Shown piece after piece: positions 26,476-35,742 of a stretch of DNA of 40,956 nt. Both the position numbers and the translations under genes were made by a program. The first letter of the stretch is position 1. Every line of letters starts with the position of its first letter. The notes beneath the pieces were generated by a model. It ran no database searches. It was given only the letters and a program-made list of their open reading frames with translations, and was not told the DNA's origin. This DNA comes from Bacteroidales bacterium. GTDB taxonomy: Bacteria > Bacteroidota > Bacteroidia > Bacteroidales > GCA-2748055. Location: positions 2,858 through 43,813 of the forward strand of contig JAOZUK010000021.1 in the NCBI GenBank assembly GCA_029938715.1, written 5' to 3'.

Positions 26476-28005
26476 TCAACAAGTCAGAGTCATTGCACAC
26501 TTAACTCCATCAGCCGCACTTGAGATAATCCCTCCTGCAAATCCGCTGCCTTCACCAACGAAGTAGAGATTCTCGAAGTCTGTGCACTTTCCAACTCTAT
26601 CGCGTGAAACTTGAATGGGAGAGGAGGTTTTACTTTCCAATCCCATAAGAAGACCCCGGTCGAACCCATGCAGTTTTCTGCTAAAATCTTTTATTCCATC
26701 CGTTATAGCCTCACTTACCATTTTGGGAATCAGATTAAAAAGAGGTGCGGATTGCAATCCCAGGGGGTAGCTGCTATTTGACAGAAGCTTCGATTCGCTC
26801 TTTTTTATATAATCAGCTGCCATATTTGCAGGAATCATATAGCTGTTGGAAATAGTAAAAAAGCTTCCCTCCAGCTCGTCCATATAGTCCAGTATTTCCC
26901 TTGGAGAGCATTTATGTCCCAGTAGCATATCAGGATGAACCCCTGCCACACAACCTGCATTTGCAAATTGGCCATTACGCAGATAATTACTCATTCCATT
27001 GACCACACTTTTTTCTTTATACGCTGCAGCCGGCACCACCTTTCCGCCGGGACACATACAAAAACTATACACTCCCAGTCCCGATTTCGACTTTGTACTT
27101 AAGCGGTATTCAGCAGCTTTAACGCCGGGCAAAGTTTCTCTGCCCCACTGAGCCTGGTTAATAAGGCTTTGCGGATGTTCGATCCGGTGACCAATGGCGA
27201 AATTCTTGGTGCCAAACTGAATCCCCTTTTCTATGAGCAAGCGGTAGGTATCATAGGCAGAATGACCCGTTGCAAGTATGAGGTGATCCGCTTCCATATC
27301 GCCATTGTTGGAAACAACACCCTTTGCCCTATTACCTTTAAAAACAATGTCCTTAAGTTGAGTTTCAAACAGGAATGTTCCTCCGTTATCAAGAAACTGC
27401 TGACGAAGATGGGCCACAATTATTTTGAGATTGTCGGTCCCCACATGAGGGTGGGTCATGTATACAATTTCTGCCGGTGCACCAGCCTTTACATATTCCG
27501 AAAGGATGAAGTTACGTTCCCTGGAGATGTGCTTTGATCTTGAGGTGAGCTTCCCATCTGAAAAGGTTCCGGCACCTCCCTCCCCAAATGCGTAATTATT
27601 CAGGCCGCTAAATTCCCCTTTGCTTTCCAATAACCCAATGGCCCTGGAACGCTGCTCCACTTCCGATCCGCGTTCAATAATAGTTACCTTAAAACCAGAC
27701 AGTTGCAAAACATGTGCAGCGAAAAAACCAGCCGGGCCACTCCCAACCACAACTACCTTTTCTGTTCGCTTTTTAAATGGTATTACCAGCGGTTCAGGAG
27801 CCACAAAATCACTACCCCCTATTTTCTCCGATGAAACAACCAGTGCCAATAGCCAATGTATATTATTATTCTTTCTGGCATCCAGGCTCTTCTTCTCTAT
27901 TTGGAAGGAAAAATCCTTTACCCCAAGTTGCTTTCCAATGGCATTTCTGACCTGTTCCTGGGAATAATCTGTTGGCACCTTAATTTGTATGGTTTTATAA
28001 CCCAT
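26476..28005 (-). CDS. NAD(P)/FAD-dependent oxidoreductase
   Basis: The 509-residue cytoplasmic flavoprotein has an N-terminal extension of about 80 residues (DYSQEQVRNAIGKQLGVKDF). Then comes the dinucleotide-binding motif VVVVGSGPAGFFAAHVL with IIERG at the end of strand 2. Further marks are ALFGEGGAGTFSDGKLTSR-like NYAFGEGGAGTFSDGKLT, LILATGHSAYDTY, and the C-terminal FAD contact FVGEGSGFAGGIISSAADG. This architecture is that of the large uncharacterised FAD-dependent dehydrogenases common in Bacteroidota and Firmicutes. The physiological substrate is not known. It is the last gene of a - strand group with the MORN lipoprotein (17 bases upstream) and CotH-like protein. The final 59 bases of homology are duplicated at 23460-23518, so this gene's 3' end may have been rebuilt by a recombination event. 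Confidence 0.9.
   Translation of the reverse strand: MGYKTIQIKVPTDYSQEQVRNAIGKQLGVKDFSFQIEKKSLDARKNNNIHWLLALVVSSEKIGGSDFVAPEPLVIPFKKRTEKVVVVGSGPAGFFAAHVLQLSGFKVTIIERGSEVEQRSRAIGLLESKGEFSGLNNYAFGEGGAGTFSDGKLTSRSKHISRERNFILSEYVKAGAPAEIVYMTHPHVGTDNLKIIVAHLRQQFLDNGGTFLFETQLKDIVFKGNRAKGVVSNNGDMEADHLILATGHSAYDTYRLLIEKGIQFGTKNFAIGHRIEHPQSLINQAQWGRETLPGVKAAEYRLSTKSKSGLGVYSFCMCPGGKVVPAAAYKEKSVVNGMSNYLRNGQFANAGCVAGVHPDMLLGHKCSPREILDYMDELEGSFFTISNSYMIPANMAADYIKKSESKLLSNSSYPLGLQSAPLFNLIPKMVSEAITDGIKDFSRKLHGFDRGLLMGLESKTSSPIQVSRDRVGKCTDFENLYFVGEGSGFAGGIISSAADGVKCAMTLTC
26493..26551 (+). repeat. 59-bp direct repeat, right copy
   Basis: Right member of the pair described at 23460-23518. It lies within the coding end of the intact flavoprotein gene and covers the FAD-contact glycine stretch. 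Identity is 56 of 59 bases. Confidence 0.92.
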
Positions 28006-28022
28006 GGTATTGATTTGTCAGA

Positions 28023-28763
28023 CTATTTATTATTCCTGGCGGTGAGGTGATAGGTATACCTTTTTGCATATACATTTCCCAGTTCTGTTGGAAACTCAGC
28101 CATGATTTCAATTTTTTTGCTTAGAAATTCTCCCGGTTTTAAATAGAACTGAATTATTGCGGAGCCCTTTTCTGTTATCAGGTAGGTTCGACTCTCTTTT
28201 CCCTGGTCCGATTCAAGAAGGAAGTATTTGGTACCATTGTACTTTTTCGTGCAGTTCAGTTCCAGATCAATTCGATTGTGGGAGGCCATGTGATTTACCT
28301 CTTTGAACTCTACCGTGGGGTAGGAGTTGATCAGCTCACCTTCCTTGTCATACTCTTTTAATCCGACCATGGCGATACCCTGATTGTATTCAAACTCAGC
28401 CAGCAGCTTCCCATTCTTATAGTACTTTTTCGTGAGGCCGTGTTTTTCTCCATACTCGAAGCTGGCATGTTCGTAGATCTGACCATTGTTGTAGTATCGG
28501 ATGGAAGGTCCGTGTTTCTTTCCATGGTCAAAAGTGAGTTTGGTGTAGATGGTTTTCCCATCGGCAAAATAGGTGACTCTTACTCCATGAACCCTGCCTA
28601 TCTCATCCACCTGGTTGACGCTCGACAGGGTGCCGTCGTCTCTTTTCTTAACTACAGTGCTGGATCTTTTATCAAGATCTTTCTCCTCCTTGTTTTCGGA
28701 TGCACGGTTGCAGGAGAAGCTTATCAGAATTAGCAGGAGTAAACCTGATTTCTTTATTACCAT
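28023..28763 (-). CDS. MORN-repeat (YwqK-like) lipoprotein
   Basis: The 246-residue product carries a lipoprotein signal (LISFSC, Cys18). The centre has at least four MORN-type repeats: GRVHGVRVTYFADGKTIY, GKKHGPSIRYYNNGQIYE, GEKHGLTKKYYKNGKLLAE and the degraded KEYDKEGELINSY. The C-terminal 80 residues look beta-rich and have no family I recognise. Proteins of this kind are often annotated as YwqK-family antitoxins, but no toxin partner is visible here and the label should not be taken literally. The gene sits 19 bases after the CotH-like gene and 17 bases before the flavoprotein gene, so the three are likely an operon. The function is unknown. Confidence 0.8.
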   Translation of the reverse strand: MVIKKSGLLLLILISFSCNRASENKEEKDLDKRSSTVVKKRDDGTLSSVNQVDEIGRVHGVRVTYFADGKTIYTKLTFDHGKKHGPSIRYYNNGQIYEHASFEYGEKHGLTKKYYKNGKLLAEFEYNQGIAMVGLKEYDKEGELINSYPTVEFKEVNHMASHNRIDLELNCTKKYNGTKYFLLESDQGKESRTYLITEKGSAIIQFYLKPGEFLSKKIEIMAEFPTELGNVYAKRYTYHLTARNNK

Positions 28764-28782
28764 CTACTTTTTTGCTATAAAT

Positions 28783-30966
28783 TTACTGCTTAACGATTTT
28801 CCTTACTCCCACAAATTTACCATCCACATGCAGATTCAGGATGTAGATACCGGATCGCGGCATGGCCTCATATACAATATCTGCGCCAAAATAAATGGTT
28901 TGTGAGCCAATTTCCAGGTCAAAGCTGGCCCTGTAGGTTGTTTGGGCAAGCAAATTCACAACTTCGATCTGCAATTCTGAACCCCAATCAACATTCAGTG
29001 CCAAACTGAATTCGTTGTTCACCGGATTTGGGAAGATCTTCAGATACATGCCTTCCGGATCAGCATTTCCAGGGACAGAGTTTGGGAACAGATGCCTGTC
29101 CAGATTACTATCCATCCAGGCCATGCGGTCAAAAATCCAGTTTTTAAGGTAGTTGATTTCATTTGCATAGGTTCCACCTACATAATTATTGGGCCAAATA
29201 TGCCTGTCTAATATGGGAAAAGCGGAGAAGTTTCGCTGCTGAGCATCTGCCAGTAAAGTTGTCAGTGAATCAATGACCTGATCTACCCGGGTTTCCGATA
29301 AAATTGTATTTCTATATGTATTCCAGGAGCTCTGCAGGAGATGTAAATACTCCGGATCCTCTTTAAATCTTGTCCACCAGAAAGGTGGTGAGCGATCACC
29401 TGCTGGTTGTTCACTTTGCCACCCTGAAATTACAGAAGCATCTAAATAGTTTGCATTTCCAAAAGCAATGTTGAAATCCCAGACAGGACCTGCCTTGATG
29501 GGACTAACCCTGTCAGTCTTGTCTTTATCTTTATGGAGATAGGTACTGATTCGATAGCCATCCACATTCTTCGATACCTCATTGACCAGGTAGAAATCCA
29601 CAAAGGACTGCATATCGATATAGGGTTTATAGCCCAGTACCGGATCTTGAAATTGAGCCCCGGCAAGTGCATTTTCAAAATCTGTCACAAAATCCTTGAT
29701 ATAGTCTTTTTGAACTACGGGCATCATATACGGATCGGGATAGTGATAGAGGAAATTGAGATCAGTGTTATTGATTGATGCATAGGGCGAGGTCCAGTAA
29801 GGTTCATTACCCTTGTCAATTTTAAATATATATCCGCCGGTCAGGCCCCTGCCGTTTATTTCATCAGGAGTAAGCTTTCCCACATCCACACGAAAGGTAT
29901 CTTTTTTAATCTTTTCAACCAATACATATACGCCGGAATACGTGTTGTTTAAGAAAAGCTCACACAGTCTGGTCCTGGGGGCATATTGTCCCATTTCCCG
30001 AGCAAAGTGATAGGCCAAAACGTTTCTGATTAGGGATTTGTCAGAATAGGGTCCATGCAGAACCCAGTCATTTTCAGGAGGCATTCCCAGGAGTGGAACA
30101 TTGTTATTCTCCCCGGTTTCGAGCCGGGTTTCAAGCCCGTAACCTTTCTTAGGGAAGCCCATAGAAGTCTGTCCTCTGAGTTCTATTCCAATCTTGCCAT
30201 CGTAACCGTTATAATTGCCAGGATATTTATTCATACCATCTTCATTGTCAACAATGCCCATGTGGGCATCTATTTTTGGCTCATCGGGAACCGACTGACC
30301 ATTTGCAGTTTCAATCGCGATGATGGGCAGGTTGCTTTCATATATGGCATCAGGATCCACAAACCACTGCGGGACGTCTTCGTACACGATACCTGCTGCA
30401 TCAATCTTCACCTGAAGAAAGGGAGCCAGGGAAAAATCACTTGAAGTCGGATTCACATTGATCCCCTGTACGGCAATTACATTCTCTCCCTCGACCAGAT
30501 GACTGTTAGGTATGCCAACACGAGAAGGTTGTTGCCCTAAATACATAAGGGCCTCGTGGTCTATGGTCGGAGAATAGTTGTAAGATGGAAAGTCAGTTTC
30601 CACATTGAAGGACCTTGAAACCAAGGAACCATTCAGATAAACCACATAGGCATCATCATAGTCGATATCCAGTATCAGACTATCAATAATCGATTTGTCG
30701 CTAATGGTAAAGGAATGTCTGATATAAAGTGAATATCTTATGGTTAAGACAGTCGCATCATCTCCATCGCCAAAACCGAAGCTGCCCTTTGCTGTTTTCC
30801 ACAAACTGTCGTTATAGCCATTGGTATACCAGCTGGCAGGTGCTTGTGAATCGCCTATGAGGTAGTTCCAGTTGTGATCGGCCTTCACCATGGTTTCCCA
30901 ATGTGGTTGAGCAAGTAGCATGCTTCCCAGAGAGGTTAGCAAAAAGAGTGTGAAAAACTTATACAT
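28783..30966 (-). CDS. CotH-like kinase domain protein with T9SS sorting domain
   Basis: The 727-residue product has a Sec signal cut near MLLAQ (residue 19). Residues about 25-200 are a carbohydrate-binding-like beta domain (SLILDIDYDDAYVVYLNGS). The CotH domain follows: IGIELRGQTSMGFPKKGYG, NDWVLHGPYSDKSLIRN, ELFLNNTYSGVYVLVEKIK and the acidic motif VWDFNIAFGNANY. The C-terminus is a T9SS type-A sorting domain (LKIFPNPVNNEFSLAL to RSGIYILNLHVDGK). CotH is an atypical protein kinase family known from spore coats, and other members occur in secreted proteins of many bacteria, where the substrates are mostly unknown. The protein should end up on the cell surface. It leads the - strand operon with the MORN lipoprotein and flavoprotein genes. 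Confidence 0.85.
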   Translation of the reverse strand: MYKFFTLFLLTSLGSMLLAQPHWETMVKADHNWNYLIGDSQAPASWYTNGYNDSLWKTAKGSFGFGDGDDATVLTIRYSLYIRHSFTISDKSIIDSLILDIDYDDAYVVYLNGSLVSRSFNVETDFPSYNYSPTIDHEALMYLGQQPSRVGIPNSHLVEGENVIAVQGINVNPTSSDFSLAPFLQVKIDAAGIVYEDVPQWFVDPDAIYESNLPIIAIETANGQSVPDEPKIDAHMGIVDNEDGMNKYPGNYNGYDGKIGIELRGQTSMGFPKKGYGLETRLETGENNNVPLLGMPPENDWVLHGPYSDKSLIRNVLAYHFAREMGQYAPRTRLCELFLNNTYSGVYVLVEKIKKDTFRVDVGKLTPDEINGRGLTGGYIFKIDKGNEPYWTSPYASINNTDLNFLYHYPDPYMMPVVQKDYIKDFVTDFENALAGAQFQDPVLGYKPYIDMQSFVDFYLVNEVSKNVDGYRISTYLHKDKDKTDRVSPIKAGPVWDFNIAFGNANYLDASVISGWQSEQPAGDRSPPFWWTRFKEDPEYLHLLQSSWNTYRNTILSETRVDQVIDSLTTLLADAQQRNFSAFPILDRHIWPNNYVGGTYANEINYLKNWIFDRMAWMDSNLDRHLFPNSVPGNADPEGMYLKIFPNPVNNEFSLALNVDWGSELQIEVVNLLAQTTYRASFDLEIGSQTIYFGADIVYEAMPRSGIYILNLHVDGKFVGVRKIVKQ

Positions 30967-31056
30967 TGATTGGCTTGATTTATTGGATTACGTGAAGTAA
31001 ATAAAAATATGGATGGGGAAACGATTACAGGGATAATTATCTAGTATTATTATCCT

Positions 31057-31064
31057 TACATTTG
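31057..31064 (+). promoter_or_regulatory. Possible Bacteroidota -7 element
   Basis: TACATTTG is an exact TAnnTTTG match about 59 bases before the start of the Mpv17-like gene. No TTG lies 19-21 bases upstream, so support is partial. Confidence 0.3.
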
Positions 31065-31122
31065 GGCTTGTTTACTCAGAAAATAGTTGCAATAAGACCC
31101 TTGACTTATTAATAGTGTACGT

Positions 31123-31815
31123 ATGATTATTCGAAAAGACCTCCTTTTTCTGCTTGGGCTTATGGGCTTCTTTCTGCCCTTTTTTATTTTTAAGGAGCTA
31201 TTTGAGGCCTATTACCAGTTTAATCTTGAACATGGCCTGTTGATGAGCTTTATCAAGTTTGCCTTACTGGCAACATTGGGTGAGGTTATTGGACTTAGAA
31301 TAAAAACCGGCAACTATCACCAAAAGGGATTTGGCGTACTCCCCCGTGCCATCGTCTGGGGATTTCTGGGAATGACCATTTACATGGCCTTTGCTATTTT
31401 CTCCTCAGGAACGCCTGTTTTACTGGAGAGAATCGGAATTAGAGATGCAAGCTCTGTCTTGCATGCGGAATTAAGCTGGAAAAAAGTCTTTGTTTCCTTT
31501 AGTATCTCCACTGCATTGAATCTATTCTACGCGCCTGTGATGATGACCTTTCATAAGATTACGGATCTGCATATCGTGAGAAATGAGGGGACCTTGAGGG
31601 GATTCTTCAGGCCCATCCATTTTGCTCAACTATTCAAAGAGATTAACTGGGAGGTGCAATGGAATTTTGTGTTCAAAAGGACTATTCCGCTTTTCTGGAT
31701 TCCAGCCCAGACCATTACGTTTTTATTGCCAGAGGAATACCGGGTGTTATTTGCCGCCTTCCTGGGCATTGTTCTGGGGGTACTTCTTGCCATAGCAGCG
31801 TTGAAAAATGCTTAA
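31123..31815 (+). CDS. Mpv17/PMP22-like integral membrane protein
   Basis: The 230-residue protein has about five or six hydrophobic segments. Its C-terminal part, LFWIPAQTITFLLPEEYRVL, closely follows the Mpv17/PMP22 signature W-P-x-x-Q-x-x-x-F-x-x-P-x-x-x-R-V known mainly from eukaryotic mitochondrial and peroxisomal proteins. LATLGEVIGLRI near residue 50 also fits the GD-x-x-x-Q region of that family. I recalled this pattern by eye and did not search. The role of bacterial versions is unknown; channel activity has been proposed for the eukaryotic proteins. It is divergent from the CotH gene, with 156 bases between the starts, and is followed by a small hypothetical gene. Confidence 0.55.
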   Translation: MIIRKDLLFLLGLMGFFLPFFIFKELFEAYYQFNLEHGLLMSFIKFALLATLGEVIGLRIKTGNYHQKGFGVLPRAIVWGFLGMTIYMAFAIFSSGTPVLLERIGIRDASSVLHAELSWKKVFVSFSISTALNLFYAPVMMTFHKITDLHIVRNEGTLRGFFRPIHFAQLFKEINWEVQWNFVFKRTIPLFWIPAQTITFLLPEEYRVLFAAFLGIVLGVLLAIAALKNA

Positions 31816-31961
31816 TTGAGAACTTTTTGTCTTTCAATTTTACCTGTTTAACCCATAAAATTTGGCGTTTTATCAATCCCATGAGTTTATTCGAAACGTA
31901 CCATTCACCTGTGTCGTAAAAGTACTCAGAGTTCACTAAGTAAATTAAATCTGGTACAACC

Positions 31962-32228
31962 ATGATAACACAGAAGATGAACCGGGCAAGGTTCCTAATG
32001 ATCACTGAGGCACTCACTGACTACCTCGAACATTACTGCGAGGAAGAACATGAGCCTTTTGATGTATCATACTTAGCAAATGATCACTTTGATGAATTTG
32101 TAAATTGGGCATATGATGATTTAATCATAAGCGCAGGTGAACGGGACCTCTTACTAAATAGACTGGAGCGGAAGCTGATCAAAACCATAAAAATGAAGGC
32201 TGTCAGGGGCTATCTGATGAGCGCATAG
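31962..32228 (+). CDS. Small hypothetical protein
   Basis: The 88-residue product is acidic in its first half and basic at the end (LNRLERKLIKTIKMKAVRGY), and it looks mostly helical. There is no signal peptide or membrane helix. I do not recognise a family. A second ATG at 31977 gives 83 residues. The gene ends seven bases from the convergent S9-type hydrolase gene, tight packing that favours a real gene. Codon use looks like that of the neighbours, but the evidence is limited. Confidence 0.5.
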   Translation: MITQKMNRARFLMITEALTDYLEHYCEEEHEPFDVSYLANDHFDEFVNWAYDDLIISAGERDLLLNRLERKLIKTIKMKAVRGYLMSA

Positions 32229-32235
32229 TTGCTTA

Positions 32236-33228
32236 TTAGTCTTGAAATTCAGAACCTGTATGCCTGTCGAAAGAGTGCCCTCCGGGTATCTCATGGTAAA
32301 TCTCATACTCAAATTTCTTATTCTCGGATTTGAGTGCTTTGATCAGGTGTTCCACTTCCAATACATTCACATCATCGTCGTTGGTGTTGGTATGAATAAG
32401 CAGAGGTACATCCTTCATTTTGTGTACGTTCCAGGCAGGCGACCTTCGGCGGTACTCATCCACGTTTTCATAAGCAGTCTGTCCTATGTGATAATCAGCC
32501 GAATACAAATCCCGATAATCCTGTGTTTGATATCCCATGCGGGCAATCAGATCGCTGACCGGGACACCGGCAAATGCAACCTGGTAATCGTTAGGGTGAT
32601 CGAAAATGTTCATAAGTGCAATCAATCCTCCGTGGCTCCAACCCATAATTCCCACACGCCCGGCATCCACAATATCAAAATTTGCAATCATGTAATCGCG
32701 GCTGGCCTTAACATCCTCTACCTCAAGTCCGCCATAATCAATTTTTTCGTAATGACCCTTTCCATAACCTGTGCTGCCCCGATACTCCGCAGCTACAATA
32801 ATATAGCCATGGGCGATCAGTTCGCGCACAATGTGGGTGTAATAGGTTGAAAAATCCGAATGAACTCCGCCATGAGGCAATACAATTAATGGATACTTTT
32901 TGGCGGGGTCAATATTTTTTGGAATGATGGTATAGGTCCAGAACTTCACCGGATTTCCTGCGCCCTGGGCATCTGGATTCTCCTCTTTCCACTTTGGTGG
33001 CCCATAGATGTAAACTTTATCCACCCATGCCACATCCTCAAGTTTTTTAATCCACAGAATATCATCAATCTTTTTGTTGAGTACATCAAAGGTATGCTCC
33101 ATGCGGCTAATCTGATGATTAAGAGTTTCAATTTGTTCCTGAAGCTCATCCATGGACTGGGATTGGAGGTTTGAAGTGAAGAGCACCATAAAAAGCAGCA
33201 CAATCCAGGGAAACATATTCCTATTCAT
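32236..33228 (-). CDS. S9-type alpha/beta hydrolase (prolyl-oligopeptidase-like), secreted
   Basis: The 330-residue product has a Sec signal cut after about SNLQSQ (residue 24). Residues 26-60 form a heptad-like coiled coil (MDELQEQIETLNHQISRM). The hydrolase core then follows with LIVLPHGGVHSDF (oxyanion hole), AAEYRGSTGYGKGHYEKIDY, the nucleophile elbow GWSHGG (Ser198), NTNDDDVN (acid, about Asp284-286) and PGGHSF (His318). That catalytic core is typical of peptidase family S9, whose members include dipeptidyl peptidases and esterases. The enzyme lacks the N-terminal beta-propeller of classical S9 peptidases, so small esters or short peptides are likely substrates. It is convergent with the small hypothetical gene and divergent from the glycyl-radical enzyme gene. 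Confidence 0.83.
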   Translation of the reverse strand: MNRNMFPWIVLLFMVLFTSNLQSQSMDELQEQIETLNHQISRMEHTFDVLNKKIDDILWIKKLEDVAWVDKVYIYGPPKWKEENPDAQGAGNPVKFWTYTIIPKNIDPAKKYPLIVLPHGGVHSDFSTYYTHIVRELIAHGYIIVAAEYRGSTGYGKGHYEKIDYGGLEVEDVKASRDYMIANFDIVDAGRVGIMGWSHGGLIALMNIFDHPNDYQVAFAGVPVSDLIARMGYQTQDYRDLYSADYHIGQTAYENVDEYRRRSPAWNVHKMKDVPLLIHTNTNDDDVNVLEVEHLIKALKSENKKFEYEIYHEIPGGHSFDRHTGSEFQD

Positions 33229-33314
33229 AGCATTTGGGTATTTAGGATTCTCAGACCAAGGTAACCTTTAGCAGGATAATTTGAAAGAATATATGTACTT
33301 CCATCAGGCAGCAC

Positions 33315-33347
33315 TTGAGTGTCAAACATGTAAAATGACTATATTTA
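33315..33347 (+). promoter_or_regulatory. Weak promoter candidate for the glycyl-radical enzyme gene
   Basis: TTG (33315-33317), 22 bases, then TATATTTA (33340-33347), one base off the TAnnTTTG consensus. It ends 19 bases before the start codon. Both the spacing and the last base are imperfect. Confidence 0.3.
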
Positions 33348-33366
33348 GGTGGTTAAGTGAAAGGGT

Positions 33367-35742
33367 ATGGAACTGACAGAGGAGATAAGGAAACTGGAAC
33401 GAACTGAGCGGATATCTTCCCTGAAGGAAAAGACATTCACCTTCCCGAGATACATGTCCGTGGAGCAGGCCAGGATCATCACAAGAGTCTACCAGGAGAA
33501 TCCAGCCCTTACAATACCCATTAAAAGGGCGACAGCCCTTGCCAGGTCGCTGACTGAAATGCCCCTTTCTGTTGATCCGGAAGAGTTGATTGTTGGAAAC
33601 AGAACCCCGGGAATAAGGGCTGGGGTGGTTTTTCCTGAAGCAGGGATCTCCTGGATCACTCACGAGCTGGATACCATTCATTCCAGACCTCAGGATCCTT
33701 TCCGGGTTCGTGAAGAGGATAAAAAGATCTTCCTGGATGAGATAGAACCTTATTGGTCGGGTAATACCATGGAGGACCATATCTATGGGGATTGGGGAGA
33801 AGAGCTAGGGGCCATTGAAAAGGTGGTGAAGATCAACCAGAAGGATCATGCCCAGGGACACATCTGTCCCCATGTGGAGAAATGGCTGACCTTCGGACCA
33901 GCCGGCCTGCTAAAGATAGCCGGGGATGCATTTCAGGATGCCGCGGACCACCAAAAAGAGTTTTACAAGGGTGTGTGTATCGCCCAGGAGGGTGCCATCA
34001 GGTTTATCCGCCGCTATGCCCGGTTGGCAGGTTCTCTTGCAGAGAAAGAGAAGGAATCTGCTACCAGGGAGAACCTGGAGGAGATCCGGAAAACATGTCT
34101 TCACCTGTCGGAGAGTCCGCCACGGACTTTCAGGGAGGCACTTCAGTCCACCTGGTTCCTGTTTGTTATCCTTCACATGGAATCCAATGCCTCCTCTTTT
34201 TCCCCGGGGAGGATGGACCAGTACCTTTACCCTTATCTGGTGAAGGACCTGGAGGAAGGTATCCTTGATATGGAGCATGCCATTGAGCTGATCGACGCGT
34301 TGTACATTAAGTTCAACCAGATTGTTTACATGAGAAACGCTCACAGTGCGAAATTCTTTGCCGGGTTTCCCATCGGATTCAATGTGGCCATTGGAGGGCA
34401 GACCCGCGACGGCAAGGATGCCACTAACCTGCTCTCATACCTGCTGCTGAAAGCCCAGGACCATATTGGCTTACCACAGCCCAACCTCACAGCCCGTTTG
34501 CACAAGGGTTCCCCAGATGATTTTGTAGGTGAGTGCACCCGGGTCATTGGCCTGGGAAGTGGGATGCCACAGATTATGAATGATCAGAGCATTATCCCCT
34601 CATTGGAATCGGCGGGGATTGCCCATGAAGACGCCATGGACTATGCGGTGGTAGGATGTGTGGAACTGAGCTGCCAGGGCAATTACCTTGGCTGGAGCGA
34701 TGCCGCCATGTTCAACCTGGTGAAAGTGCTGGAGCTAACCCTTAATAATGGCAAATGTTTCATCACGGGAAAGCAATTGGGGCTAAGGACCGGAACACTG
34801 GCGGACTATACCTCATTTGAGGATCTGGAGATGGCATTGGGTCGACAGATCGACCATTTTACAGAGAGAATGATCAGATCTTGCGAAGTGGTTGAGAAAG
34901 CACACCAGGACCACATGCCTTCACCCTTTCTTTCAGCTGTGGTAAACGATTGTTTGACGCGGGGCACTGATGTGACTGCGGGAGGGGCAGTCTATAATTA
35001 TTCGGGGATACAGGCCATACAGGTGGCCAATGTGGCAGATAGCCTGGCAGTGTTAAAGACACTTGTTTTTGAGAAGGAAATATTTGATAAACAGGAATTT
35101 CTGCATGTGCTTCAGAATAATTTTGAGGGTGAGGAAGCCCTCCGTATCCGGTGCCTTGAAGAGGTCCCCAAATACGGCAACGATGTGGCCTGGGTGGATG
35201 AACTGGGAGCCAAATGGATAGACTATTTTCACCGGAAGATCACCTCCTTCAGGAATTACAGGGGAGGGGATTTTCTCCTTGGACTTTATACGGTTTCCGC
35301 TCATGTTCCCATGGGGCAGAATGTGGGAGCCACACCCGATGGAAGGCTGGAAGCCACACCACTGGCCGATGGCGGAATCTCGCCCATGTACGGGCAGGAC
35401 TTGCATGGTCCCACAGCGGTTCTGGGTTCAGTTTCCCGTATGCCTTCCATTCTGGCTGGGAACGGAACTTTGCTGAATATGAAATTCCTTCCTTCTTTCT
35501 TTCATTCAAAAAAGGATCGGCAGAAATTTTCTTCTTTCCTGAAAGCATTTGTGCGCATGCCCATTCATCACATACAGTTCAATGTGGTGACCCGGGAAGA
35601 TCTGCTGGAGGCAAAGAAACATCCGGAAAAATACCTCGGTTTAACCATACGTGTGGCTGGTTATACAGCCTATTTTGTGGAACTGGCGGGGGATTTACAG
35701 GATGAGATCATTGAACGGACCTTTCATGGTGAGGTGCTTTGA
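33367..35742 (+). CDS. Glycyl-radical enzyme (pyruvate formate-lyase-like)
   Basis: The 791-residue cytoplasmic protein has both essential sites of the family: the thiyl Cys in VVGCVELS (Cys431, with Glu433) and the glycyl-radical loop RVAGYTAYF (Gly765), 26 residues from the C-terminus. The N-terminal fold shows the usual PF02901 pattern (ELIVGNRTPG, FREALQSTWFLF). The GCVE type, rather than the Cys-Cys pair of true pyruvate formate-lyase, is that of dehydratases and other eliminases such as CutC, glycerol dehydratase and HypD. The substrate cannot be read off. No radical-SAM activating enzyme lies in the window, so one must be supplied from elsewhere. It is coupled to a ROK kinase (TTGA overlap), so a sugar or sugar phosphate is a fair guess. 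Its requirement for anoxia implies anaerobic growth. Confidence 0.9.
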   Translation: MELTEEIRKLERTERISSLKEKTFTFPRYMSVEQARIITRVYQENPALTIPIKRATALARSLTEMPLSVDPEELIVGNRTPGIRAGVVFPEAGISWITHELDTIHSRPQDPFRVREEDKKIFLDEIEPYWSGNTMEDHIYGDWGEELGAIEKVVKINQKDHAQGHICPHVEKWLTFGPAGLLKIAGDAFQDAADHQKEFYKGVCIAQEGAIRFIRRYARLAGSLAEKEKESATRENLEEIRKTCLHLSESPPRTFREALQSTWFLFVILHMESNASSFSPGRMDQYLYPYLVKDLEEGILDMEHAIELIDALYIKFNQIVYMRNAHSAKFFAGFPIGFNVAIGGQTRDGKDATNLLSYLLLKAQDHIGLPQPNLTARLHKGSPDDFVGECTRVIGLGSGMPQIMNDQSIIPSLESAGIAHEDAMDYAVVGCVELSCQGNYLGWSDAAMFNLVKVLELTLNNGKCFITGKQLGLRTGTLADYTSFEDLEMALGRQIDHFTERMIRSCEVVEKAHQDHMPSPFLSAVVNDCLTRGTDVTAGGAVYNYSGIQAIQVANVADSLAVLKTLVFEKEIFDKQEFLHVLQNNFEGEEALRIRCLEEVPKYGNDVAWVDELGAKWIDYFHRKITSFRNYRGGDFLLGLYTVSAHVPMGQNVGATPDGRLEATPLADGGISPMYGQDLHGPTAVLGSVSRMPSILAGNGTLLNMKFLPSFFHSKKDRQKFSSFLKAFVRMPIHHIQFNVVTREDLLEAKKHPEKYLGLTIRVAGYTAYFVELAGDLQDEIIERTFHGEVL

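Noticed and set aside
28023-28763. Toxin-antitoxin system
   Set aside because: The MORN repeats recall YwqK-type antitoxin labels, but the protein is an exported lipoprotein and no toxin gene is adjacent.
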